Below, in pieces: positions 25,505 to 34,691 of a DNA stretch of 64,000 bases (its first letter is position 1; each line of letters starts with the position of its first letter). This DNA is from Blastopirellula marina (lineage in GTDB: Bacteria > Planctomycetota > Planctomycetia > Pirellulales > Pirellulaceae): positions 62,001 to 126,000 of the forward strand of contig NZ_PUHY01000014.1 in the NCBI RefSeq assembly GCF_002967765.1, given 5' to 3'. Below the pieces are notes generated by a model, which was not told the origin of the DNA, did not search any database, and was given only the letters and a program-made list of their open reading frames with translations. The position numbers and the translations under genes were made by a program.

Positions 25505-28135
25505 TTAGTTGCCCATCGCCGTCTGGCTGGGCACCTTCTTCGAGGTGCCTCGGGCCGTGTTCAAGCCGTCGATGACGGTGGCTTCGTCGAGCAAGTCGCT
25601 CAGGACATAGACTTCGCCCGGGCGGCCACCGGGAAAGATGGCCAGCAGGGGAATGCTGTTGAAGCCGAGCTTGTTGATGAAGAGCTGGACAGGATCGTTC
25701 TTTTCGTTCGTCGTCCAGTCGACCAGAACCGGGGCGATGTCGTTGGCCTCGACGTACTGCGCAACTTTGTCGGTGTTGATCGCGCGGTAGTAGTTCAGCT
25801 TGCACGTTGGGCACCAGTCGGCGGTGAAGTCGACCATCACCGTTTCGCCGGCGTTTTGACGTGCTCGAATGTCGGTCTCTAGCTCGGCGAAACGACCTTG
25901 GGTGTACTTGTCCCAAGCAATCGCCTCGGCACCACCTTCCACCAGGTAGTTGAACGCAAAGTAGCCGATGCCGATCGAAACGATAAACGCGCCAATGGTG
26001 GTCGCCATCTTCGAGGTTTGGTGTTCCAAGGTGTGTACCTGGCCCAGCATCCAGCAGCCGGCACCTAACCCAACTAATAGCGTGAGCGTCGGCACAACCC
26101 ATTTGTCTTCCATGGTGTAAACCAGGTAGACAACGGTCAACATCATGATGAAGCCCATCGCTTGCTTGAACGCGACCATCCAGTTACCTGGCTTCGGTAG
26201 GAACGCGATCAGGCGAGGATTGATACCGATAATCAGGTAAGGAGAAGCCATCCCCAGACCGATGAAGCCGAACACCAGGAAGGTGATAATCGCCGATTCC
26301 GCCAAGGTGTAACCGAAGATTGGTCCCAGGAACGGGCCGCTACACGGGGTCGACAACAGCGTCGTCACGATCCCTTTGAAGAAGGCACTTCCGTAACCGG
26401 TTTTGTTCGCAGCTTGAGCAACGCTGCCACTTCCCAGGAAGCTGGGCATCGACAGTTCCCACACGCCCAACATGCTCAGGCCCATCGTGTAAACCAACAC
26501 GATCATGCCGAGGATGTACCAAACGTTGCCGCTCCACTGGCCCCAGGCTAAACCGCCAGTTGCTCCTGGTTCGGCTTTCACAAACAAGCCGACAATCGTT
26601 CCGAGCGATGTCGAAAGGACGGCCAGGAACAAAAACACGGAGATCACCCCGGCCGAGTAAACCAGGTTCAGCATGAAGACCTGACCGCGGTGTTTGCCCG
26701 CTTGATTGACGAAGGAGAGAATCTTCAAACCAACGACCGGCAAGACGCACGGCATCAGGTTCAAGATGGCTCCGCCTGCGAAACTGAGCACCAGAATCCA
26801 ACCCAGGCTCGAGCCTTCTGGCTGGTTCAACACGGTCCATTCGAGTTTGTTGCTATCTGCGGCTGCAACCGGCGGGGCGGCGTTGTCGTTGTTTGCTACC
26901 GGATTATCAGCACCGCGAGGCGGAGCAGCGGCATTGTCATTGCCGGCATCTTCTTGAACAGCAGCATGCGTGATCTTCGCGCGCTCGGCTGCTTTGGAGT
27001 AATCCGCTTTGGAGAAGGCCAAGGGAGCTGATTCGGTGAACGCCGCACCTGGGCCGACTTCCACCATGCCCTCGAACATTGCGCCTTCCGGGCGATCGCA
27101 CGTCACATCGGTGCAGGTCTGGAAACCAATGTAGCCGACCAATGGATACTTGCCCGGCTGGGCATCGATCGGTACTTGAACCTTAAACTTCCAAGTCGTT
27201 TCGCCGATGTGGTACTTAATCGGATCGAATCCGGGAGCGAACTCTTTCTCATGGATTGGGTTGTCGGTGGTTGGCTGCATGGCGAACCAACCGGTCACAT
27301 CCGACATGGCAATCTGCGTCGACTTGTACCCAATCGTCGAATCGGTTGGCGAGTAGGCGTAGACGTGATAATCGCCGCTAGGCTTCACGGTCAAGCTAAC
27401 CGTGACTTGATCGCCAGGAGCAACCTTTGTTGGGTTGTAGGTGCCGCTCAGCACAACGTGACCGCTGGCTGACTTGTAGGGACCAACGACACCCTTCTGC
27501 TTGTAGTCGGCAGGAGGCGTGTTGGTGGCTGGTTTCTCCGGTTCTTCCGCAACGAGGGACTTGTCGAGCGGGACTTCTTTCATGCCACCGAACTTGGCGA
27601 CCGCTTCTCCTTTGACGGGGAAGCAGGTGCCGCGATCGTGACAGCTTTGACCATCGAGAATCACCTTGATGTTCAAAGCATCAGGCTTGATGTCTTCTGC
27701 CAGCAGGAACGGGGCAGTCCACGTTGTCGAGCCGTAGAACTTCTCTTGCGCAACGGTGATGATCTCGTCCGGAGGAACGATCTTGGGCTTGTGATCAGGC
27801 TTGAAGGTTCCCAGCGCCGTGATGGCCGGAGCATCGGCGATTTTCAACTTGGTAGGCAGCGGCCCGCCTTTAGGCTGTGTCGTCGAATAGAGACACCAGC
27901 CGCTACCAACGCTCGCGGTGATGCTTAATTCGCCATGCGTTCCAGAGGGATCGACCACGTACTTAGCCGACACATTCAATCCGGGATCACTGGCGCCACC
28001 TCCTCCGAGGCCATCAAAACCTTCCAGGCCTTGAAGCAAGTCGTCACCCAGGCCTTGGGCCGTACTGGTAACGGGTAGGAAGCAGAGGGACAGGATCAGT
28101 GCGAGGGAAGCCAGACGCATCATGAGAGATATCAT
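25505..28135 (-). CDS. DsbD-like thiol:disulfide reductase with C-terminal thioredoxin domain
   Basis: The 876-residue protein has a signal peptide (MISLMMRLASLALILSLCFLP). The periplasmic N-terminal part has two DsbD-alpha-like/DUF255-style beta domains; the first contains CHDRGTCFPV, the second TCTDVTCDRPEG. The membrane domain has about eight helices, including GGAILNLMPCVLPVVGLK and TLLSTPCSGPFLGP, which carry the two electron-relay cysteines. The end is a thioredoxin domain with active site WCPTCK (about Cys775 and Cys778). Such proteins carry reducing power from cytoplasmic thioredoxin across the membrane, for cytochrome c maturation or copper protein folding. A Pro/Asn/Asp low-complexity linker lies at about 390-430. 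Confidence 0.92.
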   Translation of the reverse strand: MISLMMRLASLALILSLCFLPVTSTAQGLGDDLLQGLEGFDGLGGGGASDPGLNVSAKYVVDPSGTHGELSITASVGSGWCLYSTTQPKGGPLPTKLKIADAPAITALGTFKPDHKPKIVPPDEIITVAQEKFYGSTTWTAPFLLAEDIKPDALNIKVILDGQSCHDRGTCFPVKGEAVAKFGGMKEVPLDKSLVAEEPEKPATNTPPADYKQKGVVGPYKSASGHVVLSGTYNPTKVAPGDQVTVSLTVKPSGDYHVYAYSPTDSTIGYKSTQIAMSDVTGWFAMQPTTDNPIHEKEFAPGFDPIKYHIGETTWKFKVQVPIDAQPGKYPLVGYIGFQTCTDVTCDRPEGAMFEGMVEVGPGAAFTESAPLAFSKADYSKAAERAKITHAAVQEDAGNDNAAAPPRGADNPVANNDNAAPPVAAADSNKLEWTVLNQPEGSSLGWILVLSFAGGAILNLMPCVLPVVGLKILSFVNQAGKHRGQVFMLNLVYSAGVISVFLFLAVLSTSLGTIVGLFVKAEPGATGGLAWGQWSGNVWYILGMIVLVYTMGLSMLGVWELSMPSFLGSGSVAQAANKTGYGSAFFKGIVTTLLSTPCSGPFLGPIFGYTLAESAIITFLVFGFIGLGMASPYLIIGINPRLIAFLPKPGNWMVAFKQAMGFIMMLTVVYLVYTMEDKWVVPTLTLLVGLGAGCWMLGQVHTLEHQTSKMATTIGAFIVSIGIGYFAFNYLVEGGAEAIAWDKYTQGRFAELETDIRARQNAGETVMVDFTADWCPTCKLNYYRAINTDKVAQYVEANDIAPVLVDWTTNEKNDPVQLFINKLGFNSIPLLAIFPGGRPGEVYVLSDLLDEATVIDGLNTARGTSKKVPSQTAMGN

Positions 28136-28329
28136 TTACCGTTAGTTAAGCTAGGAAAGACCGGTCAAACGATCTGATACCATCTTCCAAAAAAATCGCC
28201 GCTTCGTAAATGCAGAAACCGTAAAACCCGTCGAGCGGCACGATGGATCGCTTACCTTCAATTATGCGGGGGCAGTCAATTACCGTCTGTGATGCCACTT
28301 ACGGTTTGGCGTTTCGAGACAAACTCGAT

Positions 28330-29343
28330 CTATTTCCACGCTGGATGTTGGTCGATCTCTCGCAAGCGATAGCACAAATGGTGCAATCGAGCGTCGACAA
28401 GTTCTTCGTTTTGAAAACTGTAACCATCCAGCAGTAGCCACTGTACCCATTTCAAACCGGTGAGAACGACATTCGCCGCATCGAGCACGTGGGCCAAGTG
28501 CTTCTCTGCTTCCTTCAGGGGGCGAATCACCTCGATGCAGTCCCAGGTGAACTGCCAGTCGACGGGTGTTTGAAACGAAACCTCGCTGGCCAAGCGGGAA
28601 ATATCGAGTGCGATATTGTCTCGCCGCATCGAACCCAGATCGATCAAAGCGGAGATCTGGTGATTCTCAAAGCGGAAATTCTCGGGCCGCGGATCGCCGA
28701 TGCACTGATCGACCAGGTATTCATGACGCCCAACCTCTTCCAGCAGCGGCTCAAGCAAGTGTTGATACTCTTGGAAAGCAAAAAGGATAATGCTCAGAAG
28801 CTCCTTGCGTCTCGGATGTTCGTAGCTCGCTAGTCGGGGATCGAGTTCCTGCAGGCGATGTTTCCGCCAGGTCCGCAACATGTCGAGTCGTACCGAGACC
28901 CCTTCCGATTTGGCGAGTTGGGATCGATCGTGCGGTGTGTCTTGTAGAATTCGATGAAAGCGGGCAACCGCTTGAAACATGCCGGTCTTCTGCCAGTTCG
29001 TGTAGGGGGGAAGCGGTTCTTCCCCTTTAGCCCACATCTGCAATTCCCAAATTCGGCCATCATGTTCCACGAATGTCTGTCCGGAAGTTGCCTGGCAGTA
29101 GCCAACCAAACACTTCATGCCGGCGTCTCGTCGCCAGGTGACGGCTTGATGAATTGCCGTGATGCGCTGGACCGAAAAGCCCTCCGGCATACACTTTAAG
29201 CAGAAGCTTCCCCAGGGGCTTTCGACTTGCCAAACGTCACTTCCACTCAGTCCACCCTTGAGTCGCGTGACGTTTCCGCTCCGGATCCCTTCCAAGCGGA
29301 AGTTGGCGAGAACGTGACGAAGCGTGTCAAAATTATGGTCCAT
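28330..29343 (-). CDS. APH-type phosphotransferase (kinase-like fold)
   Basis: The 337-residue protein has the aminoglycoside phosphotransferase/choline kinase fold. The N-lobe includes a GGLSGSDVWQVES loop and a lysine in FCLKCMPEG. The catalytic loop reads CIGDPRPENFRF, where the usual His before Gly-Asp is Ile but the catalytic Asp and Asn are kept. The metal-binding motif is ALIDLGSMRRD. Members phosphorylate small molecules such as homoserine, choline or sugars; this substrate is unknown and antibiotic resistance should not be assumed. It is divergent from the metalloprotease gene. Confidence 0.82.
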   Translation of the reverse strand: MDHNFDTLRHVLANFRLEGIRSGNVTRLKGGLSGSDVWQVESPWGSFCLKCMPEGFSVQRITAIHQAVTWRRDAGMKCLVGYCQATSGQTFVEHDGRIWELQMWAKGEEPLPPYTNWQKTGMFQAVARFHRILQDTPHDRSQLAKSEGVSVRLDMLRTWRKHRLQELDPRLASYEHPRRKELLSIILFAFQEYQHLLEPLLEEVGRHEYLVDQCIGDPRPENFRFENHQISALIDLGSMRRDNIALDISRLASEVSFQTPVDWQFTWDCIEVIRPLKEAEKHLAHVLDAANVVLTGLKWVQWLLLDGYSFQNEELVDARLHHLCYRLREIDQHPAWK

Positions 29344-29727
29344 TTTCCCAGTTTCTTCTGACTCCTCGCGTTCGAGGCAAAGAGATTCTGCGGTGTTGAG
29401 ATCGGGCCGTTTTTTGCGACTCTAATCCAATTTATTGCTACAACCGGCTTTTCTTTCCTAATTTTGCGTGCGCAGAATAGAACAATTACGGCATGTGCTC
29501 AGTGTAGGGTATATTTTCCAGACACTCGAAGCAGACCCTTTCGGGAAGTTTTTCGTGTTTCGTTGTCTTTTTTTCGCAAGATAACGGGACGAGGAGCCTC
29601 TAGTAAGCAGAGAGTCTTTCGCAGCCTGGGAAGAATGGGACAGTCTTCCACCTCCCGCTGAAACCGGAACACGACAAACCTGTCGATCATCTCCCCCTCC
29701 TTTATCAATTGTAGAAGAGTAGTACGC
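29344..29727. other. 384-bp intergenic region between divergent genes
   Basis: It separates the APH-type kinase (minus) and the metalloprotease (plus) and must hold both promoters. GGGTATATTTT at about 29506-29516 resembles a -10 element on the plus strand, but no convincing -35 was seen. No hairpin terminator, repeat or tRNA was recognised. Confidence 0.3.
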
Positions 29728-32634
29728 ATGAAAATGCCTTCATTATGGCGATGGTCGTCCGCGCTGTGCGCGACGGCTTTGGTCGCACTGGCCTCGGCAA
29801 GCCCTGCATCTGCCGATGACATGGCCACCGATACCAGCGGCGAAACGGCTGCTGCTGCCGGCCCTGAAGTAGCCGCCACGACCGGTGGTTCGTCCTCGTC
29901 GAGCTCTGGCGGCGGATCGTCCAGCGGTTCGTCTTCCGCTCCTCACGTCGCCATCTTGAAAGATTTCAAGAAAGCAGACGGCCTGGTTCCTACCTATCAC
30001 AAAGGGAACCGGATGTTCTTCGAGCTCAACAATTCGCACTACAACGGCGAATTCATCGTGTTGATCTCGATTGCCCGCGGTGTGGGGATCGAACCTCTGT
30101 ACGGCGGTATGTCGTGGGGTTTCGGCGACGACTGGATCTGGAAGTTCCGTAAAGTCGACGACCGTGTGCACATCATCCGTAAGAACGTCCGCTTCAAGGC
30201 CACCGACGGCAAGCCTGAGTCGCGTGCTGTGAAGCATGCCTACGGCGATAGCGTGCTGTTCAGCTTGCCGATCGCCACCAAAGGTCCTGGCGGCGGCGAT
30301 CTCGTCGAAGTGACGCCCGTCTTCATGAGCGACCTGCCGATGATTGGCGAAACGTTGCCAGGCTTCGGTTTCTCGAGCACCAAGTCGTTGTTCGACGAAG
30401 TGAAGGGTTTTGAAAAGAACATCGAAATCGGGGTCGAAGCGACCTACGCCTCGAGCGGCCGCTTGGAACTCGACTCGGTGCCAGACTCGCGTGGACTGAC
30501 CCTCAACGTTCACTACTCGATCAGCAAGATCCCATCCGGCGGTTATACGCCACGTGTTGCCGACGATCGGATTGGTTACTTCCTGACGGCCGTCAAAGAT
30601 TATTCGCGTCCGGAAGACAACCAGTTTGTCCGTTACGTGAATCGTTGGAAGCTGGAAAAGGCCGATCCGTCCGCCAAGATGTCGGAACCGAAAGAACCGA
30701 TCATCTTCTACATGGAAAACACGATTCCCTACAAGTATCGCAAGCCGATCCGTGACGGCATTCTGGAATGGAACAAGGCCTTCGCAAAAGCGGGCTTCAT
30801 CGATGCCATTCATGTCCGTCAGCAGGAAGACGATGCCGATTGGGATCCGGAAGACGTGCGTTACAACACGTTCCGCTGGATCACCTCCGACGCTGGCTTC
30901 GCGATGGGCCCTTCCCGCGTGAATCCTTACACCGGCCAGATTCTCGATGCCGACATCATCTTCGACGCCGACTTCCTGAACTACTGGAAGCAGGCCTTCG
31001 AGAACTACAACCCGCAAGCGACCGAAGCTTTGTTGGGTGGCCCGGTTGATGTCCACAACATGGAAGAGTTCCTGAAGAACAATCCGGTCCTTTCGCCGAA
31101 GCATCAGTGCATGCTCTCGGGTGGCATGTCGCAGCAGTTCGCCTTTGCAGCTGCCGCCGTGATGGCCGATGCGGAAAAGGAAAAGAAGAAAAAGAAGAAG
31201 GAAAAAGCCGAAGCTAAGGAAGAAAAAGCGGAAGCGGAATCCAAGGAAGAAGAAAAGGACTCGGAAGAAGCTTCGGAAGAAAAGAAGGAAGACGCCGAAG
31301 AAGCGAAGGAAGAGTCCAAAGAAGAAGAGAAGAAAGAACCTTCGGCCGAAGAGATCAAGCAAGAGCGTGAAGAATTGCTCGAACGCATGATCATGGAAGG
31401 CTTGAAGGAAGTGGCGATGCACGAAGTGGGGCACACCTTGGGTCTGCGTCATAACTTCGTCGCCAGCAAGATGTACAGCCTGGAAGAAATGGGCGAACTT
31501 GACGAAGACGAAGCCACCCTGGCCAGTGTGATGGACTACGCTCCGCCGCACATCGCCGGTCCTGGCAAGAAGCAAGGCAAGTTCTACACGCAAACCATCG
31601 GCAAGTACGACGTCTGGGCGATCACCTACGGTTACAAGCCGCTTAGCGGTGGTACCGACGGCGAAAAGAAAGAACTCGCCAAGATCGCTTCGCGGAGCAC
31701 CGAACATGGTTTGGCGTTCAGCACCGATGAAGACACGACCAGCATGTCGCCAGATCCTGACTCCAACCGATTCGACTTCGGTAAGGATGCGATCGAATTC
31801 GCGACCAATCAGGCTGCCGTCGTCAAAGAAGCGATGGACGGACTGGCCGATCGTGTTGTTGAAGACGGGGACGATTACTCCCGCGTTCGCCAGGCGTTTA
31901 ACTCGCTGCTGAACACCCATGGTCAAGCGATGTACTTCGCCTCGCGTTACATCGGTGGTGTGCACGTGAACCGGACCCACAAAGGTCAGGAAGACGCTAA
32001 GGCTCCTTTCGAGGTGGTCGACGCCGAGAAGCAGCGTGCCGCAATGAAGCTGGTCAGCGAACAGGTTTTCAGCGACGAACCGTTCCAGTTCTCGCCCGAG
32101 CTGTACAACAAGCTGGCTCCTTCCCACTGGAATCACTGGGGCACCAGCTTCAGCGTTCGTGGTGACTTCCCGATCCACGACACGATCTCGCAGTGGCAAA
32201 GCACGATTCTGTCTCGTCTGTTCTCTTCGATCACGCTCGAGCGGATGCACGACGCTGAGTTGAAGGTTCCAGCCGATCAAGACGCGTTCACCACGGCCGA
32301 GATGTTCGGAACGTTGACTGACAGCATCTTCAGCGAACTCGATTCGATGGACGATGGCGAGTACAGCAACCGTAGCCCAGCGATCAGCAGCTTGCGTCGT
32401 AACCTGCAGCGAGATTATCTGCAGCGACTTTCGACGCTGGCCATGGGCAACGGATTCGCTCCGCAAGATTGTCAGACAATCGCCTATGCCGAACTGATCG
32501 ACCTGCAAGAGAAACTGGAAGAAGCACTGGATAAGGAAGTCGAGTTCGACGCCTACACCCGTGCCCACCTTCTAGAAAGCTCGCGTCGCATCAAGAAGGT
32601 TCTCGATGCCGAGCTGACCTTGTCGCGTCCGTAA
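29728..32634 (+). CDS. Secreted zinc metalloprotease (metzincin-like, DUF5117/DUF4953 type)
   Basis: The 968-residue protein has a signal peptide (residues 1-30, ending ASPASA) and a Ser/Gly-rich linker at about 52-72. A long N-terminal domain is typical of planctomycete and Bacteroidetes DUF5117 proteins. The zinc site is HEVGHTLGLRH (His565, Glu566, His569, His575), with a Met-turn SVMDY at about residue 602. Immediately before the zinc helix, residues about 480-545 form an extremely charged Lys/Glu/Ala insert. It is likely exported and acts on proteins outside the cytoplasm. The antisense strand is also open over nearly the whole gene but is a shadow. A strong terminator follows. Confidence 0.9.
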   Translation: MKMPSLWRWSSALCATALVALASASPASADDMATDTSGETAAAAGPEVAATTGGSSSSSSGGGSSSGSSSAPHVAILKDFKKADGLVPTYHKGNRMFFELNNSHYNGEFIVLISIARGVGIEPLYGGMSWGFGDDWIWKFRKVDDRVHIIRKNVRFKATDGKPESRAVKHAYGDSVLFSLPIATKGPGGGDLVEVTPVFMSDLPMIGETLPGFGFSSTKSLFDEVKGFEKNIEIGVEATYASSGRLELDSVPDSRGLTLNVHYSISKIPSGGYTPRVADDRIGYFLTAVKDYSRPEDNQFVRYVNRWKLEKADPSAKMSEPKEPIIFYMENTIPYKYRKPIRDGILEWNKAFAKAGFIDAIHVRQQEDDADWDPEDVRYNTFRWITSDAGFAMGPSRVNPYTGQILDADIIFDADFLNYWKQAFENYNPQATEALLGGPVDVHNMEEFLKNNPVLSPKHQCMLSGGMSQQFAFAAAAVMADAEKEKKKKKKEKAEAKEEKAEAESKEEEKDSEEASEEKKEDAEEAKEESKEEEKKEPSAEEIKQEREELLERMIMEGLKEVAMHEVGHTLGLRHNFVASKMYSLEEMGELDEDEATLASVMDYAPPHIAGPGKKQGKFYTQTIGKYDVWAITYGYKPLSGGTDGEKKELAKIASRSTEHGLAFSTDEDTTSMSPDPDSNRFDFGKDAIEFATNQAAVVKEAMDGLADRVVEDGDDYSRVRQAFNSLLNTHGQAMYFASRYIGGVHVNRTHKGQEDAKAPFEVVDAEKQRAAMKLVSEQVFSDEPFQFSPELYNKLAPSHWNHWGTSFSVRGDFPIHDTISQWQSTILSRLFSSITLERMHDAELKVPADQDAFTTAEMFGTLTDSIFSELDSMDDGEYSNRSPAISSLRRNLQRDYLQRLSTLAMGNGFAPQDCQTIAYAELIDLQEKLEEALDKEVEFDAYTRAHLLESSRRIKKVLDAELTLSRP

Positions 32635-32666
32635 GCGGACCACGCGATTAGAAAAAAACTAGAAAA

Positions 32667-32693
32667 ACGCCGGACCAACGTCCGGCGTTTTTT
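32667..32693 (+). terminator. Rho-independent terminator of the metalloprotease gene
   Basis: Perfect 9-bp stem ACGCCGGAC (32667-32675) and GTCCGGCGT (32680-32688), loop of four, then TTTTT. On the minus strand the stem is also followed by TTTTTC. Confidence 0.92.
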
Positions 32694-32762
32694 CGTGCGC
32701 TCGGCTAACCTAGAATCTACGCCGCGGTTCGCTTGGTTTCTATTTTTGTTGGGGGATGTCGA

Positions 32763-33596
32763 TTGTCAGCTAAAGCAATCGTTCTGTTAGTCTTCACCGT
32801 GGTTGTCTTGGCGGTCTTCAGCGTTATGTGCGGGAGGCCGTTTCTGCAATGGCGCGAGAGAGCACTTCGTGTCGCATGCGCAAACCAGTTGAAGCAAATC
32901 GGAATGGCATTGCATAACTACCACGATACGTATGGCGTGTTCCCGCCTGCCCAGATGGACGGTCATAGCTGGCGTGTACGTTTGATGCCGTTCTTAGAGC
33001 AGAGCGATTACATCGAGCGGTATCGGTTTGATGAACCTTGGAATAGCCCGTGGAATCGCGAACTCGAAATAAAGCCGGGACCAGACAAACTTGGCAATAT
33101 GGTCGGCGGAGAACAGGCAACCGGGATTCGTTATGCCGTTGCCTATCATCATTGGCAATGTCCCAGCGATCAGGACGCAGCTTCATCCCATGCTAGTTAC
33201 CTAATGCCCGTGGGTCCGCACGCGTTTGGCAGAAAAGAAGGGGGGCTTAAGTGGGAGGATATTACTGATGACACTGCCACCACAATCGCGGTCGCGGAGA
33301 TCGACTCGCACGAAATCGAGTGGCTCGAACCGCAAGACTTCGACGTTGAAACAATGTCGATGCTTCTGAACGATCCTGAGCAAACGTCGCTTTCCAGCCA
33401 CCATCCAACCGGCGTGTGGGTCGTGTTTTGCGATGGTAGCGTCGACGGACTTTCGCCTGATCTTCCGCCCGAAGTATTGAGAGCAATGATCACCGTCGAC
33501 GGCGGCGAGAAGATCGTTCGGGACGAAAATGCCCCCGGTCGTTATCGGCTTGAAGAAGAATCAACGACAGACAAATCGGCGTCATCGCAGCCGTAA
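32763..33596 (+). CDS. DUF1559 family protein, membrane-anchored, first of a tandem pair
   Basis: From the TTG at 32763 the protein is 277 residues. The N-terminal membrane helix is followed by the DUF1559 signature [25 protein letters not shown] and a C-terminal H-x-G-x-W/F-CDGS motif, here [15 protein letters not shown]. The TTG is chosen because GGGGGA lies 7 bases upstream and MSAKAIVLL matches MSKRMVLR of the next gene. Most DUF1559 proteins begin with a type IV prepilin cleavage motif (GFTLVELL), which is missing here. Role unknown; this is a hugely expanded family in planctomycetes. The paralogue follows 20 bp downstream. Confidence 0.85.
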   Translation: MSAKAIVLLVFTVVVLAVFSVMCGRPFLQWRERALRVACANQLKQIGMALHNYHDTYGVFPPAQMDGHSWRVRLMPFLEQSDYIERYRFDEPWNSPWNRELEIKPGPDKLGNMVGGEQATGIRYAVAYHHWQCPSDQDAASSHASYLMPVGPHAFGRKEGGLKWEDITDDTATTIAVAEIDSHEIEWLEPQDFDVETMSMLLNDPEQTSLSSHHPTGVWVVFCDGSVDGLSPDLPPEVLRAMITVDGGEKIVRDENAPGRYRLEEESTTDKSASSQP

Positions 33597-33616
33597 TCAT
33601 CAAAGGGAACTCGCAC

Positions 33617-34447
33617 GTGTCCAAAAGAATGGTCCTTAGAGCAAGTCTTGTTGTTGCGGTGGTCGCTCTCGTTGTGGCACTGCTAATTCCCGCAGTTCAG
33701 CAAGCTCAAGAGGCGGCTTCGGAAATGGAGTGCAGAAATAACATGAGGCAGATCGGGCTCGCGCTTCAGAACTTGCACGATACTTACCAACGATTTCCGG
33801 CAACCGAAGAGGACGGGCATAGCTGGCGCGTTCGCATCTTGCCGTACATGCTGTCAGATCCTTTTTATGGAATGTATCGCTTCGAGGAACCGTGGAATAG
33901 TTCGTGGAATCGAGAGTTGGAAAGACGGCGAATCACTGCGAAAAACAAGATAGACGTCGTTGTTGGCGACATCGATCCGGACAGCCCCTATTCGATGGCC
34001 GAGTTTCTGTGGCAATGCCCCAGCGATCGTGAACCGAAATCGCCCCACACTAACTACGTGATGCTGGTCGGTCCTCATGCGGCCGGTCGAAAAGAGGAAG
34101 GAATCTCTCTGGCTGATATCACCGACGACCCTGCGACCACGATCATTGTCGCGGAAATTGCTGCGCACGATATCGAGTGGCTCGAGCCGGAGGATCTTGA
34201 TGTCGAGACGATGTCGCTTCAGATTAACGACCCTCACAAACCATCGATCTCCAGCCACCATGTGAAAGGCCCGCACGTCGTATTCTGCGATGGCAGTGTG
34301 AGCCAACTTGGCCCCGATTTGCCGCCAGGAGTGTTGAAAGCGATGATCACGATTGATGGCGGCGAAAAGATCATCCAAGACGAAAACGCCCCTGGTGGTT
34401 ATCGCCTCGATTTAGCAGCGGAGCCGGTTCTACTGAAAGACAGTTAG
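33617..34447 (+). CDS. DUF1559 family protein, second of a tandem pair
   Basis: The 276-residue protein starts at a GTG with AGGGAA upstream. It is a clear duplicate of the preceding gene, sharing [52 protein letters not shown] and [18 protein letters not shown]. The N-terminal helix reads [27 protein letters not shown], close to the prepilin-like helix of typical members but lacking the Gly-Phe-Thr-Leu-x-Glu cleavage site. It is probably a signal anchor with an extracytoplasmic domain. Co-transcription with the first copy is likely. Confidence 0.85.
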   Translation: MSKRMVLRASLVVAVVALVVALLIPAVQQAQEAASEMECRNNMRQIGLALQNLHDTYQRFPATEEDGHSWRVRILPYMLSDPFYGMYRFEEPWNSSWNRELERRRITAKNKIDVVVGDIDPDSPYSMAEFLWQCPSDREPKSPHTNYVMLVGPHAAGRKEEGISLADITDDPATTIIVAEIAAHDIEWLEPEDLDVETMSLQINDPHKPSISSHHVKGPHVVFCDGSVSQLGPDLPPGVLKAMITIDGGEKIIQDENAPGGYRLDLAAEPVLLKDS

Positions 34448-34478
34448 CTACCAGCGATTTCAGCGCTAACAATTTGGT

Positions 34479-34521
34479 GATTTTCTGCTTCGTTAGCGAG
34501 TTGTTGAGGATGGGGCGAGCG
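34479..34521. repeat. Dispersed repeat, copy C (truncated)
   Basis: This stretch matches the left arm and start of the core of copy A. TTTTCTGCTTCGTTAGCGAG is identical in both, followed by a diverged version of the core arm (GTTGAGGATGGGGCGA against ATTGAGATTGGGGCGA). The rest of the element is absent, and the terminator of the minus-strand unit begins directly after it. Confidence 0.75.
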
Positions 34522-34522
34522 C

Positions 34523-34570
34523 AAAAAAAAAAGAGACTCCGCAAATCCGGTTAGGACTTGCGGAGCCTCT
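34523..34570 (-). terminator. Rho-independent terminator of a minus-strand unit
   Basis: Stem with core arms CTCCGCAA (34537-34544) and TTGCGGAG (34558-34565). Read on the minus strand the stem is followed by ten T residues (complement of 34523-34532). It ends transcripts coming from the DUF1802 gene and/or the small unit around 34650-34706. Confidence 0.9.
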
Positions 34571-34649
34571 ATTGGTAGCCTATTCGGATTCTCTCAGAAG
34601 AGGTTCCGATAGGGAATGTGGCTGCCTACCGGCAACCCGCCGGTAGCCG

Positions 34650-34691
34650 TTAGGCAGTACCACCTCTACGGCAACTACAGACATATTCCAC
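34650..34691 (-). CDS. Tiny ORF (13 codons) behind an exceptionally long Shine-Dalgarno sequence
   Basis: GTG (34689-34691) opens a 13-codon frame, MEYVCSCRRGGTA, ending TAA. Upstream on the minus strand lies TAGAAAGGAGGTGTTCCAG. It complements the usual bacterial 16S rRNA 3' end in 18 of 19 positions; spacing from AGGAGG to GTG is 7 bases. Downstream is a hairpin with TACCGGC/GCCGGTA stem (34622-34647 region) and then the terminator at 34523-34570. It may be a real micro-protein, a leader-like peptide, or a regulatory RNA that binds ribosomes. A 101-codon frame from 34885 overlaps it, but lacks a ribosome binding site and looks random. Treat the coding call as tentative. Confidence 0.4.
   Translation of the reverse strand: MEYVCSCRRGGTA

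Noticed and set aside
29743-32568. A 941-codon open frame on the minus strand, antisense to the metalloprotease
   Set aside because: The plus-strand frame has a signal peptide, the HExxHxxGxxH motif and a terminator. The antisense translation has runs of Phe/Leu/Arg from the Lys/Glu codons and no family features; it arises from codon bias.
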